This document shows, in pieces, positions 32,490-42,106 of a stretch of 64,000 bases of DNA. This DNA comes from a virus. Each line of letters begins with the position of its first letter. Within the stretch, counting starts at the first letter, position 1. The translations under genes were made by a program, and so were the position numbers. The notes beneath the pieces are model-generated. The model was given only the letters and a program-made list of their open reading frames with translations, was not told the DNA's origin and made no database searches. The stretch covers positions 1 to 64,000 of the IMG/VR virus record IMGVR_UViG_3300025133_000060, one strand, 5' to 3'.

Positions 32490-35400
32490 TCAACCTTCAG
32501 GATAACCGGCCAAACCTTCGCCGCCACCATCAATCGAAGTTCCGAGTTCCATTTGGATTCCGCCAGCAGATGGATAGAATACTTCTGCGCCTTTGGTGTT
32601 GGTTCGATACCACGCCAGTTCGTTGGTGAACCATCTCAAGTCAATCTCGGATGCGTCATATCCCCAGAACCGTTGGAATCTCAATTGTGGGCTGTGATGT
32701 GGAAAGTCCTCTTCACCGGCCATCGTTTGAGCCGAACCGACTGGACTCCAAGTATTGTTGACTTCATCCCATCGAAGAGAAGGAACAGATAACCATCGAA
32801 TGTTCACCGACCTAAGAGTGTTGGCGGTAGTATCGAACTCGATTGATGGAACCCAACAATGCACGAGATGTTGATGTTCACTCCCGACCGAAGAGTCCAT
32901 GTATGGAGTAATTGGCGGAGTGATACTTTTTGTCCAGTTCGGGGATTCGGCGGGTTTGATGAACCCACCAATGTATGGAACTTCGGATGCAGCGGTTTCA
33001 TCCCCTGTTGGTGTTGCCGCCCAAATGAGTGGGGATAGTGCGGATTGGCGAGCCTTCGGAACTGTCGCATCTCGATAGACTTCTCCGAATCTCCCATCAT
33101 CCGAGCCAATCATCGTGAATGACATGACAATGTGGATATTCCCTTTGCCGTCAGTAGTGAGCGAGATGTCTCGATAATTGGGATTGGTTTTGCGGAGTTC
33201 TGACACTCCATCATACACAGGACCCCGCCATAGTGTGATGTGCGCTCCAAGACCATCTGTGCTGGTGTATTGTTCCGCAAGGGTCTTGCGAGTATCAAAC
33301 ACCGAGATGAGCGTCTGGCGTGGCGCATAGGCAACGGGAGAGGACTCCCTATCGTCTTTGATGGACAACACAATTGCCCTATCCCTTTCATCAATGATGG
33401 CATCATAATAGACCACATCTTTCGTCTCCATTGGATTCTTTGAATCTGGTGGGAGTCCGACCACATGAAAGCACTTGGTTGTATCAAATGCGAATCGACC
33501 AGATGGGTCGCTGATTCGATTTGGTGATTGGCCGATGTTGCAGTATATTGCATCATAGTTTCGACTGGCATCGGCGAACGATTGAATTGGCAATCCACGA
33601 TAGAACACCACAGGAATGTTGTCGCCTCTCAACACAACCTTCGGACAATCATTGTATGTTGTATAATGTGGACCCGATGCAGGTTGATTGAGGTCGGTCT
33701 CTGCCGCATCCACAATGAGACCATTCACCACTTGATACCGATTATCGTCAGGTCGCCCCTGCAATTCTGCGTTGTCGATAGGAGTGAATGTTGGGAATGA
33801 ATCTTCGCCAGCGAGTTTTGATGTGTAGTATATTCGATTGTTCTGTGGCAATCCCGTTGAACCAACATGAGACATTGGTTGAACGAACGACAAATGAAGT
33901 CGGTCATTCCCATCTATCACAAGTGATGGGTGTCGCATATCCCACATTGTTCCACCAGCCTCAAGTCCGGTGTATGTCGCCCCGCCTTGAAGCAACACAG
34001 GTGTGTGGATTGACCAGTCCCAATCATAAATGGGGTCGGGGTTTTGAGAGGGTGATGTGCGAACCGCTTTGTGATAATAGAATCTGTGCGCTCGATGGTT
34101 TGCCGTATCGTCTGGATTCGCATGATATTCGAGAATTGCATGAATCGTTCCCGCCGAATCCGATGCAAATGCCGCACCCATCACTCGGCCTTTGTGATAT
34201 TCTGCTGGGGTCGTGAGACCTGCTCCTATCGAGTTCAATAAGGGGCCGACTTCATCCAATCCTCCGAACACAGCGGATTCATTTTGTGGTTTCATCGCCT
34301 TCTTATTCCAAAACAAATCTCCGTGAAGTGGCTTCTTGATGTGAGTCCATTGTGGCAAATTGTCTGAACCTGATTGGCAAGAACGGCGGATGAAGAATTG
34401 ATGGAGTGTGCCGTCTGGTGTTCGCAATTGTCGTTGACCCATTCCGAGATTCTGTGGGCCTGACCCACCGGCCATTACTGCTGGGCCTGACATATCGTTG
34501 CCATCCATATTCGATTGCCGTTGAATCATATACACCCCCTTCGGGTCTTGGAATCCCATCCCGACCGCCGAAGCGATTGAACCAGAATCCCACATCGGCT
34601 TCGCCGTCTGCGACACATGAACATCAACACTCGATTGTAATTGCTCGGACAAAGCCAACACATCGAGTTCATGAATCTCGTTGACTCTCGCCAACATCAA
34701 TGGTGAATATCGACTGGATTCAATCATCGCCAAGTCATAATCGGAATTGGGGAGAATCGGCATGGCCGAAGCGTGAAAGTGGTCAGTCGGATGGTCAGAC
34801 CAAAACGCCTCAAGACCGAATGAGCCACTCACGATGGGTCCGTGAACTCTTGTTCCAATGGTGTCCATTGGTGCAATTTGCGCCCCTGACACACCACCCG
34901 AACCCCAAGTGGGCTTATCCCATAGGTTCGTTCTCAAGAAGTATTGACCGGCCACAGGTCGAGCCGCATCCGGTGGCGATTCTCCACCGAGTTCAAATCC
35001 TGTGTTGAATTGTGATGCTCCCAGCAGATGAATGTTGTCGGTTCGGTGGAATGGAGTCTCCATCTCAAGTTCAATGGCGTTCTTTCCACCGGCTCTCGCT
35101 CGAACACTCACGGCTGGTGGAATTAACAAATGAATTGGAATGTTGTAGCCGACTCCACCGTGAACTTGTTTGAATACTCGGTCGACTCGATATGGGTGCA
35201 TTTTGGTTGAGATTCCATAATGCAGGGGTCCGTGATGCGACCAACCACCAACCCGACCACGCATCAACCGATGACCTTGAACCTCCGCACTCCCCCAAGA
35301 GAACACCCGACCACCGACAGTCAATGATGTCCATTCCATCGCCCCTATTGCTTCGAGTGGCGGTGGGAGATTTGGGTCCCAAGTCCGAACCAGATAGTTT

Positions 35401-38400
35401 GTTGGTTCTTCTCGCAAAGCCCTGCCATCAGATGCTTGATATTGGCTTTCATAGATGGTTGACCAATCGCTCAATAATGGGTCGAGAATCGCCGCCACAA
35501 TGTCGGCCACGCTCGACACACTCACAGGTGCGAAGATGCGTTCGTGGGGTCCAGTTCCCAATTTATACACTATCATCGAATCAAGCGTGGTTGGGAATGA
35601 TACTCCACGCAAGTCGACAAAGCGACCCACATTTGGAGCCCAGAGATTTGCGCCAGCACTATCCGAATCATCTGCGACATCTCCGAATCCTTTGAAAATT
35701 GCTTGCTCGGTAGGAGTAATGACTCCACCAACGAGTGGACTTGCATCAAGTGATTCTGGTGCATCGGAGAAGAATGTTTGGTTATCTCCATAGGATATTG
35801 GGTCGAATAAGCCTCGTGGGAATGACCAGCCTGACCAGCCGAGTTCTTGGAATGGATTCGCACCAGAACCAAAGTCAGCAAATCCAATTGTGGTTGGAAC
35901 GAACCGAGTCAATTTCACATGAGAATTGCGAATCCCCACCCACGCATCCGTGATTCTGGTGTCGTTGTCAACGAGGTCGGGGGTTGCTTTTGACATTGAC
36001 TTGGCTGTGATTATCGGTTGGATGGTTGGGAATCCAGACGAGATGCGAGCCGAGTCGCTTAGAGCAGGTGTTCCATATTCATTGATTAAGAACGGGAGAG
36101 AGCGAGGGAGATTTGCATATGACATTCGACAATCTGGGTATGAACCATAGGTGATTGGGATTGCTCTTTGACCAGACTCTTGATACCAATATGAGATTCG
36201 TGCGCCACTCCACCAAGTATCGCCGTCAGTCCATGTTTGTCGAGCGATATTTTCAATTGTTCCACCAGTTCCGATTGACACCTTCTCCCATGTGATGTCG
36301 AATAATGCTCGACCACGCTTGGCGAACCCCGTATCGGGGTCGGCTTTCGCATCGGAGAACATGAGGATGAGAGAACGGGCTTGAGTATTCGCCATCAATT
36401 TTGACCAAGTGGGATATGCCGAGAAGTTATCGCTCTTGGGTGTTGAGCCGCCAGAGCCATTGACCGGAGTGGGAACAGAACTCGATGGTTTAGCATCTCC
36501 AGATTGTGGGTCGGGTCCGAAGCCAGCCGGATAATCTGCCGACTCACCACCGATGGGAATGCACTTGCCGCCCGATTGATAATATCCGGCAGGACAACCG
36601 CCGGTGTCGAGGTCAGGATTCAAAGGATATTTGATGTCAACCGCCGGATAATCGTTCTCGGTTTTGATGTAGTCGACATGAACCGCCGCCATAACGAAGC
36701 GACCATCATCCATCGCTCTTAGACTGGAACAATGAAGCGTTGGGTGATAGATGGGCGCACTACCACCACTCGCCTTTGGATGCTTCACAGCGTTCTTCTC
36801 TTCACGACCGAGATAACGCATCATCTCAATTTGAGGCATGACCCAATCATGTATCGACCACACCGCACCATATCCCAGCGGAGTATTTGTGAGTTCACCA
36901 ATTTGAGTTCGAGTGATTGAATCACAAGTCGCCGCCGAATATGGAATCGACACACCAGAACTTGGAAACCCAGAGAGTATCGGGTTCGATAAGTATGTGC
37001 TGGAACGAGTATAGAGTGGGTCGAGAGTCGGAGAATATCGCCAAACCAACAATTCACAACCTTGCGGAATTGTAGGTGTGCCGACTCCATCTGGCCAAAC
37101 CTGACCATTCCCCCATATCCCGTAGTGAGGTTGCCCATCAACGGTTGTCGATGTTTGGCACAATTGCGTTGGGTCTATGACATCTGCACCGATGAATATC
37201 TCGCCTTTGTATTCACAAGCATCCCACACATGAGAGATGCCACCCCGCTGGAATGAACCACCGCCTTCAACCGCCGCACATAGGTCGGGGATTTTGGTGT
37301 TGGTATCAGCCAAAGCAAGTGGTCGGAATGGTGTTGCTTGGTGCAATCCCCACCCCATGTGAGCCTCACCCTCTTCAATATCAGCCCATGTGTGGCGAGG
37401 CATCACAGACATCGGGCATTCATTCTCTAATGGGTCAATTCCAAGTGCGGCTCCAGCCGTTGCATCAATGAATATCTGTTCAAGAGATGTTGGGTCGATT
37501 CGGAATATGCCGTGATAGATGGTGCATGGAATATCAGAGAAGTCGCAGTTCACAGATAGGCGAGTGCCATCGGGGTTATTCCGTTGAGTCGGTGTTCCGG
37601 TTGGTGTATTCCCCACGCTTGTGTCTGCTGTTCCATCTGGCACATGAGATTCTCGCACCACCGAGACAATGACATGATAGTCAACAAGAGGCTTGCGGAA
37701 TGTTTGACTCGCCGCCGATGGATGGTTGGCCAATTTTGCGGCTCCTGCCGACACTTCAATGTCAGTATAGCCGGTGATGACGGGAACAATCTGAACTTTG
37801 GTTGGAACTCCATCTGCAATCCATCGACCTGTCGAATATGTGGAGTCGATGAGTTCTGGTGAGTCATCGCCCTTTGTATTGGAGCCGATAATTTTGCCTG
37901 TTGTTCCTGCTCCGCCCTGCTTAATCTGGTTTGAGTTCACCAATTGATGTGGAACTCGACCCAACGGACCCACCATAGTCGGCTGGTCGGGTATGGCCGA
38001 AGTGTGCAAATCTCCAGACGAGAAGTTCCTAAACCAAGTGGCGTTGGCATTGACATCAACACCGAGAGGATGAGTAGCGGCTCGACCTGCGTGGGTTGAG
38101 AGCGCATCGAACATTGGGTCAATTCGCCCCCCATCTGACCCATACAAATATGCTGGTTGTGTTGGTGTTCCTGTTGTATAGCCGTTGCGCCTGACAGGTG
38201 TGCCGGAATTGACTTGAATGTTCAACCCCGCATATCCCTTGCTCGCATCGGCGATAGACACAGGACCCAACACTCCACCAGTATCAGTCGCTTTGGTCGG
38301 TGCGAAGAATGCGGTGGCCGTGATGACTCCTTCATATCCAATTAACCCAACCGAGTCTGCGACAACACTCGCACCCAAGTCGGCTCGACCCAGATTGGTT

Positions 38401-39446
38401 GCCGTCAACGGGGTCGCTCCTGTTCCATCATCGAATACATCATTCGTGAGAATCTGTTGAATTGTCGACCCGCCAGCAAGCGACCATTCTGAAACGGCTT
38501 CTGCCACATCTGTTGCACCCATTGTAATTGCCCCCGTCATACCATCTGGTGAACTGATGTCCTTGCCGGTCAACAGGAATGGTTGTTGTGTTCTCATGTT
38601 CACCGACCAATGCGCCGAGAAGTCAAAAGCATCGGCATCGAACTGGATTCCCGCCGCCGTTGTCATGGTGCTTTCGATTGGGGCCGACACAACAGTCGTG
38701 AGATAATTGGAATTGTGAGCATCGTGATAAATCATTCCGATTCCGTTCGAGGGAATTGCTGGAATCGAATCGTGAACAATCGCCTCAACAATTCCCCCAC
38801 CAATGAAAGTCGGTTCGGTGCAAAGTCCGATGGATGATTTTGCGACCGTAGTTCCATAGATGAAGTCATATTGAGTTCGATATTCTCCTGTGTTGGAATC
38901 CGATTCCTTCATCCACGAATGATTCGCTGGTCGAGGTGAAGCATATCGTTGGTCAGGATGGTCAGTATATTGACCACATTCCGTGATACTCAATCCAGCG
39001 AATTGAGCCGAACCTGTCAATTGAGTCGCATCCCATCTCCCCATAGACACATCTTGGCCAATCTGACCGAACAACAACGACCCACGAGTGTGGCTCATGA
39101 CGGGTGCGCTGGTGTTGATTCTCAAGCCTGTCGCTCGTGCTTCTTGATTCAAACCTGTCGGGTCCACTATCGGCCATTCGTCTTTGGCGAGATTGGTTGC
39201 CGAAGGACACACCGCTTTGGGATTGATTGTCGTTCCAGATGCGGTTGTTGCTTGAGTCGTTCGTGGTGTCCAAATGGCTTCATCAAATAACGCCATGCGA
39301 GTGGCTTGAGCATCGGCGATGTTGTCTTTGATACTATCGTTGAACACCAGCGTCAATGGGAGTCCACGAGAACCGACCGGTGGAATAGCATCAACGGTGT
39401 CCACAGGCATTCCTGTGGCGGGAGTGATTGCTGGCGCTGGCGACAC
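32490..39446 (-). CDS. Giant 2318-aa tail or host-recognition protein
   Basis: Largest gene of the window. It is Thr/Ser/Gly/Asn-rich and beta-structured. A Cys-containing hinge with Pro/Ser/Gly linker ('GGCPAGYYQSGGKCIPIGG', 'SSSVPTPVNGSGGSTPKS') near residue 980 divides two halves. The second half has repeated 'DxxGxxHxx' strands (DSAGTIHAI, DGNDRLHLSF, DGKGNIHIVM) as in sialidase-like beta-propellers. Such layout fits a receptor-binding or glycan-active tail protein. The first in-frame start is GTG 39446, 29 nt from a TATA-like CTTAAAGCGG. It follows the hub gene, from which the RNA region separates it. Role is inferred. Confidence 0.75.
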   Translation of the reverse strand: MSPAPAITPATGMPVDTVDAIPPVGSRGLPLTLVFNDSIKDNIADAQATRMALFDEAIWTPRTTQATTASGTTINPKAVCPSATNLAKDEWPIVDPTGLNQEARATGLRINTSAPVMSHTRGSLLFGQIGQDVSMGRWDATQLTGSAQFAGLSITECGQYTDHPDQRYASPRPANHSWMKESDSNTGEYRTQYDFIYGTTVAKSSIGLCTEPTFIGGGIVEAIVHDSIPAIPSNGIGMIYHDAHNSNYLTTVVSAPIESTMTTAAGIQFDADAFDFSAHWSVNMRTQQPFLLTGKDISSPDGMTGAITMGATDVAEAVSEWSLAGGSTIQQILTNDVFDDGTGATPLTATNLGRADLGASVVADSVGLIGYEGVITATAFFAPTKATDTGGVLGPVSIADASKGYAGLNIQVNSGTPVRRNGYTTGTPTQPAYLYGSDGGRIDPMFDALSTHAGRAATHPLGVDVNANATWFRNFSSGDLHTSAIPDQPTMVGPLGRVPHQLVNSNQIKQGGAGTTGKIIGSNTKGDDSPELIDSTYSTGRWIADGVPTKVQIVPVITGYTDIEVSAGAAKLANHPSAASQTFRKPLVDYHVIVSVVRESHVPDGTADTSVGNTPTGTPTQRNNPDGTRLSVNCDFSDIPCTIYHGIFRIDPTSLEQIFIDATAGAALGIDPLENECPMSVMPRHTWADIEEGEAHMGWGLHQATPFRPLALADTNTKIPDLCAAVEGGGSFQRGGISHVWDACEYKGEIFIGADVIDPTQLCQTSTTVDGQPHYGIWGNGQVWPDGVGTPTIPQGCELLVWRYSPTLDPLYTRSSTYLSNPILSGFPSSGVSIPYSAATCDSITRTQIGELTNTPLGYGAVWSIHDWVMPQIEMMRYLGREEKNAVKHPKASGGSAPIYHPTLHCSSLRAMDDGRFVMAAVHVDYIKTENDYPAVDIKYPLNPDLDTGGCPAGYYQSGGKCIPIGGESADYPAGFGPDPQSGDAKPSSSVPTPVNGSGGSTPKSDNFSAYPTWSKLMANTQARSLILMFSDAKADPDTGFAKRGRALFDITWEKVSIGTGGTIENIARQTWTDGDTWWSGARISYWYQESGQRAIPITYGSYPDCRMSYANLPRSLPFLINEYGTPALSDSARISSGFPTIQPIITAKSMSKATPDLVDNDTRITDAWVGIRNSHVKLTRFVPTTIGFADFGSGANPFQELGWSGWSFPRGLFDPISYGDNQTFFSDAPESLDASPLVGGVITPTEQAIFKGFGDVADDSDSAGANLWAPNVGRFVDLRGVSFPTTLDSMIVYKLGTGPHERIFAPVSVSSVADIVAAILDPLLSDWSTIYESQYQASDGRALREEPTNYLVRTWDPNLPPPLEAIGAMEWTSLTVGGRVFSWGSAEVQGHRLMRGRVGGWSHHGPLHYGISTKMHPYRVDRVFKQVHGGVGYNIPIHLLIPPAVSVRARAGGKNAIELEMETPFHRTDNIHLLGASQFNTGFELGGESPPDAARPVAGQYFLRTNLWDKPTWGSGGVSGAQIAPMDTIGTRVHGPIVSGSFGLEAFWSDHPTDHFHASAMPILPNSDYDLAMIESSRYSPLMLARVNEIHELDVLALSEQLQSSVDVHVSQTAKPMWDSGSIASAVGMGFQDPKGVYMIQRQSNMDGNDMSGPAVMAGGSGPQNLGMGQRQLRTPDGTLHQFFIRRSCQSGSDNLPQWTHIKKPLHGDLFWNKKAMKPQNESAVFGGLDEVGPLLNSIGAGLTTPAEYHKGRVMGAAFASDSAGTIHAILEYHANPDDTANHRAHRFYYHKAVRTSPSQNPDPIYDWDWSIHTPVLLQGGATYTGLEAGGTMWDMRHPSLVIDGNDRLHLSFVQPMSHVGSTGLPQNNRIYYTSKLAGEDSFPTFTPIDNAELQGRPDDNRYQVVNGLIVDAAETDLNQPASGPHYTTYNDCPKVVLRGDNIPVVFYRGLPIQSFADASRNYDAIYCNIGQSPNRISDPSGRFAFDTTKCFHVVGLPPDSKNPMETKDVVYYDAIIDERDRAIVLSIKDDRESSPVAYAPRQTLISVFDTRKTLAEQYTSTDGLGAHITLWRGPVYDGVSELRKTNPNYRDISLTTDGKGNIHIVMSFTMIGSDDGRFGEVYRDATVPKARQSALSPLIWAATPTGDETAASEVPYIGGFIKPAESPNWTKSITPPITPYMDSSVGSEHQHLVHCWVPSIEFDTTANTLRSVNIRWLSVPSLRWDEVNNTWSPVGSAQTMAGEEDFPHHSPQLRFQRFWGYDASEIDLRWFTNELAWYRTNTKGAEVFYPSAGGIQMELGTSIDGGGEGLAGYPEG

Positions 39447-39466
39447 ATCAAATGGTCATTCGTGCC

Positions 39467-39476
39467 GCTTTAAGTG
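39467..39476 (-). promoter_or_regulatory. TATA-like box of the giant protein gene
   Basis: Minus-strand CTTAAAGCGG, about 29 nt from the GTG 39446. Weak match; the constant spacing is the main support. Confidence 0.4.
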
Positions 39477-39489
39477 GTTATTGATGAAA

Positions 39490-39795
39490 TGAAAAAAGAC
39501 TTCAACCCCCGAAGGAGTATGAAGCGAGTCGAGATTTAAGGCAGAACAAAACCTTTGGACAGTTTAACCCCCACTCCGGTTCTCGCTCACAAGCGGTGAT
39601 TTGCTTAGAACTCTGACAGGCCTTCTTGGGGGAATACGCCGCATTCACGCCTTGATATTTCAACCACCGATATTCCGGTGGCTCTTGGTATTTCAACCCG
39701 CAAGGCGATACTCTGTTTGGCGCATCCATGAATCCTCTCGACTCAATGCCCCCATTCAAAGAAGAGGGGCGGCTTCGGTGGGGGTGTTCTCCCAC
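39490..39795 (-). ncRNA. Candidate structured RNA of about 300 nt
   Basis: A 400-nt gap between hub and giant gene has a strong promoter, several helices and a terminator. Helices in plus coordinates: 39736-39744 with 39526-39534 (9 bp, closing a domain of about 200 nt); 39648-39654 with 39701-39707 (7 bp) around the hairpin 39664-39669/39676-39681 (6 bp); 39568-39573 with 39627-39632 (6 bp) around 39579-39583/39607-39611 (5 bp); 39749-39754 with 39779-39784 (6 bp). Near-identical GGTTGAAAT(A/C)... segments sit in the internal loops. A 97-codon frame with GTG 39795 also spans the region, but its product lacks protein-like character and its stop lies inside the terminator stem. RNA is preferred. 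Confidence 0.6.
39492..39524 (-). terminator. Hairpin terminator with UUCG loop and U-run
   Basis: On the minus strand CTTCA-T-ACTCC, loop TTCG, GGGGT-TGAAG forms a 10-bp stem (39500-39524) capped by a cUUCGg tetraloop, followed by GTC and six T. It would end the RNA starting near 39795. Confidence 0.7.
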
Positions 39796-39815
39796 AAACC
39801 TATCGAGTCAGCATC

Positions 39816-39850
39816 GACTATATGAACTCTTCGGAATATCAATGGTTTAT
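39816..39850 (-). promoter_or_regulatory. Promoter with upstream CCGAAG element, for the RNA
   Basis: Minus strand: CCATTGATATTCCGAAG, AG, TTCATATAGTCG. Transcription should start about 25 nt on, near 39795. Confidence 0.75.
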
Positions 39851-41658
39851 TGAGATATTCCAAGCGTGAACTTCAATGTCGACATCAAGTCTTGGCCTTG
39901 CCGACCCACCGTCAATGTCATTGTCGAACCTGATGGACTCATGCCCCATGCGATGTTGAATATCCTATGGCGACCAGATAGACTCGCCTCGTTCGATGCG
40001 AACTCCATCACATCTCCGACTCTCAAATCGAATCGCTCTGGAATGCCGTTGACCACCCACTTGGTTCGTTGAAGTCCTTGAGTATTCAAGAAGTATTCGC
40101 CAACCAATTTTGCTTGAACTTCATCGGTGATTGAATCATCCTCAATTCTCTTCTCCACAGGAATGGATGGGTATCGAGTGGAATCGGTTGCTGGAACTGA
40201 CACATTTATGTCCAGTTCAGGATTCGACACTATCGCAACATTGAATCCTGTGATTTCACCGGATTCTCTCTCAATTCCTGTTGGATAGAAGTCTTGTGGC
40301 AACGCACTTCTCGGCATTCGACCGGCGATGAATGGTTGGACTGTTGCATCATCGACTTCACGCAATTTGCGAAAATTGATGTAGCCATCCGCCGAGCAAT
40401 ATATCTGGTTCAAGGCGGGAGTGCTATTGATGATATTCAATATCGTTTGGATTGCCGACAGGCGAGTCTGACCAACGAAGTTCATTCCGGCTGGGAGAAC
40501 GACATGGGATTGATTTGCCATGCGACCAACAGGCGGAGCATAAGTGGAGTTCGCCACAATGTCTTTGATAACGGTTGCCGCATCGGTTTGAAAATATGTC
40601 ATTGACCCCTTGACCACTTCGAGATTCAAATAGCCGAGCGCACACAAACACTTGAATGAAATGTCGCTCGATGATTCGTGAACTTCTGATACAAATCCGG
40701 TGAACACAAGTGGTGGACTCGCCCATGTTCTCGGACTCGCATACACTTGAACTGTATCGCCTCGCTTAATCCAGCCAGTTCTTCTGCCAGATGGATTATT
40801 GAGTTCGATATTGACTTCGGTGGGGCCATTGAAGTTCTGTGTGAGATTCACAGAAGTGATTCCATGCAAATCATTGAGTCCGTTGATAACAACAGTCGGG
40901 GATTGTGGTGTTGCTTCATCTCGTGCGAGGGGTCCATAGAGATTCCTGAACAACACTCTCCGTGAGCGAGCGAAGAATATCTTGTGCGCCCAGCCGTTTC
41001 TAAGCCCCCCTAAGCGCATCCTTTTGGGTCGGTTAGTCCATTGTAGTCCTTCGGGATTCCAACCGCCGTCAGAGAAGCCCAATCGCCCCAAATTGAATAC
41101 TGGTTGAGGGAGAATGGCGGTGGGATATGCACCTTCGGTGGGGCCGGTTGTCATGGAGAATCCACCACGAGGACCCCCGCCTCTTCTGGTGATTATGTCT
41201 TGTTGGTCGGGGAATCCTGTTGAACCTTGATAATTGTAGCCGAATCCGAGCGCACCCGTTTTGACATCGCCATGCAATTGAGGGTCAAACGGTCTTGGTG
41301 TGGTCAGGCTTGTGTAGCCCAGCGTGGTGTTCCTATCTCGCAACCAAACGCCACTCAAGTCAGATGGGAATGGAATCATATCCAAACCCCAATCCACCGG
41401 ATAATGTGCCGGTCGATACATGAGTTCCTTTTCACTATGACTTGCATCGAGTTCGACTCCTGTGCCTTCGCTCATAGATTCGTGGGAATGTTCCAACCAG
41501 ATTCGTGAAGCCCAACGAGCGATGGCGGTGCGAGGTCGGCGAGGGTCTTGACCCATCCGTTCGATTTCATCCAACAAGCCCTTCGGCGGAGTGATGATTA
41601 GTTCATCATCGCCAGACCTGACCAAGCGGTGGAATCGCTCGATACTGTCTTTGTCCAT
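39847..41658 (-). CDS. Tail hub / baseplate protein (GpD/gp27-like)
   Basis: 603 residues. From about 245 the order of elements matches phage late-control D/gp27-type hubs: 'TVVINGLNDLHGITSVNLTQ', 'VNIELNNPSGRR', 'WIKRGDTVQVYASPR', 'LVFTGFVSEVHESSSD', and a C-terminal 'FDLRVGDVMEFAS' plus 'FNIAWGMSPSGSTMTLTVG'. The N-terminal 240 residues are extra and Gly/Arg-rich with short 'RRGGGPRGG'-type segments. It would form the ring at the tail tip that joins tube and fibres. ATG 41658, 36 bases after a small gene. Confidence 0.8.
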   Translation of the reverse strand: MDKDSIERFHRLVRSGDDELIITPPKGLLDEIERMGQDPRRPRTAIARWASRIWLEHSHESMSEGTGVELDASHSEKELMYRPAHYPVDWGLDMIPFPSDLSGVWLRDRNTTLGYTSLTTPRPFDPQLHGDVKTGALGFGYNYQGSTGFPDQQDIITRRGGGPRGGFSMTTGPTEGAYPTAILPQPVFNLGRLGFSDGGWNPEGLQWTNRPKRMRLGGLRNGWAHKIFFARSRRVLFRNLYGPLARDEATPQSPTVVINGLNDLHGITSVNLTQNFNGPTEVNIELNNPSGRRTGWIKRGDTVQVYASPRTWASPPLVFTGFVSEVHESSSDISFKCLCALGYLNLEVVKGSMTYFQTDAATVIKDIVANSTYAPPVGRMANQSHVVLPAGMNFVGQTRLSAIQTILNIINSTPALNQIYCSADGYINFRKLREVDDATVQPFIAGRMPRSALPQDFYPTGIERESGEITGFNVAIVSNPELDINVSVPATDSTRYPSIPVEKRIEDDSITDEVQAKLVGEYFLNTQGLQRTKWVVNGIPERFDLRVGDVMEFASNEASLSGRHRIFNIAWGMSPSGSTMTLTVGRQGQDLMSTLKFTLGISQ

Positions 41659-41694
41659 ACACTATCGTGCGCCCTTGCGGGTTATCACGGTTGT

Positions 41695-41967
41695 TCAAAA
41701 GTTCGTTTTGATGTAGCAAGATGCGAGATGGTCAATGAATCCGTGAATTGCTTCGGGGTTATGCCATTCGATTTCACGAATGGTGTGGCGAATCTGCGCC
41801 TGTTCTGGGTATGATGCGACTTCAATAACCATGCGGATAACTTCATCAGAGTCGATGTAGTGGCACATCGACTGGTCATCAATGTATTGGATGGTTCGAT
41901 TTGGCAGGTTGCGCTCTGCGAAGTATGTGGTCAAGTATTTCTGAACGAGAGTTTCTTGGGTCGCCAT
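41695..41967 (-). CDS. Hypothetical protein, 90 aa, CCGAAG-type promoter
   Basis: ATG 41967 (MATQETLVQKYLTTYFAERN) 31 nt from a TATA box. Acidic, helical, with 'REIEWHNPEAIHGFIDHLAS'. It sits inside the tail module but has its own promoter, so it is likely not a virion protein. No family recognised. Confidence 0.75.
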   Translation of the reverse strand: MATQETLVQKYLTTYFAERNLPNRTIQYIDDQSMCHYIDSDEVIRMVIEVASYPEQAQIRHTIREIEWHNPEAIHGFIDHLASCYIKTNF

Positions 41968-41986
41968 GTTAAAGACGAGGGGTTTC

Positions 41987-42020
41987 GCCTATATGAACCC
42001 TTTGGTTCTCTCAATGTTTG
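41987..42020 (-). promoter_or_regulatory. Variant promoter of the small gene at 41967
   Basis: Minus strand: CAAACATTGAGAGAACCAAA, GGG, TTCATATAGGCG, 31 nt to the ATG. The CCGAAG core is changed to ACCAAAG. Confidence 0.6.
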
Positions 42021-42106
42021 AGAATCACAATTGAATAGTTCTCGATTATTCATAGTTCATAAAGGGTCGAGCAAACCATTGTGATTGATAAGTATCGAAG
42101 CGAATA

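Noticed and set aside
39657-39698. Two GGTTGAAAT segments 33 nt apart, CRISPR-like at first sight
   Set aside because: Only two short imperfect copies, separated by a hairpin rather than a spacer, with no cas genes; they fit internal loops of the RNA better.
39502-39795. 97-codon frame with leaderless-position GTG
   Set aside because: Kept only as an alternative: unnatural composition, stop inside the terminator stem, and strong RNA helices throughout.
42023-42086. Inverted repeat AATCACAAT / ATTGTGATT
   Set aside because: Arms are 46 nt apart, A/T-rich and without a T-run; likely chance.
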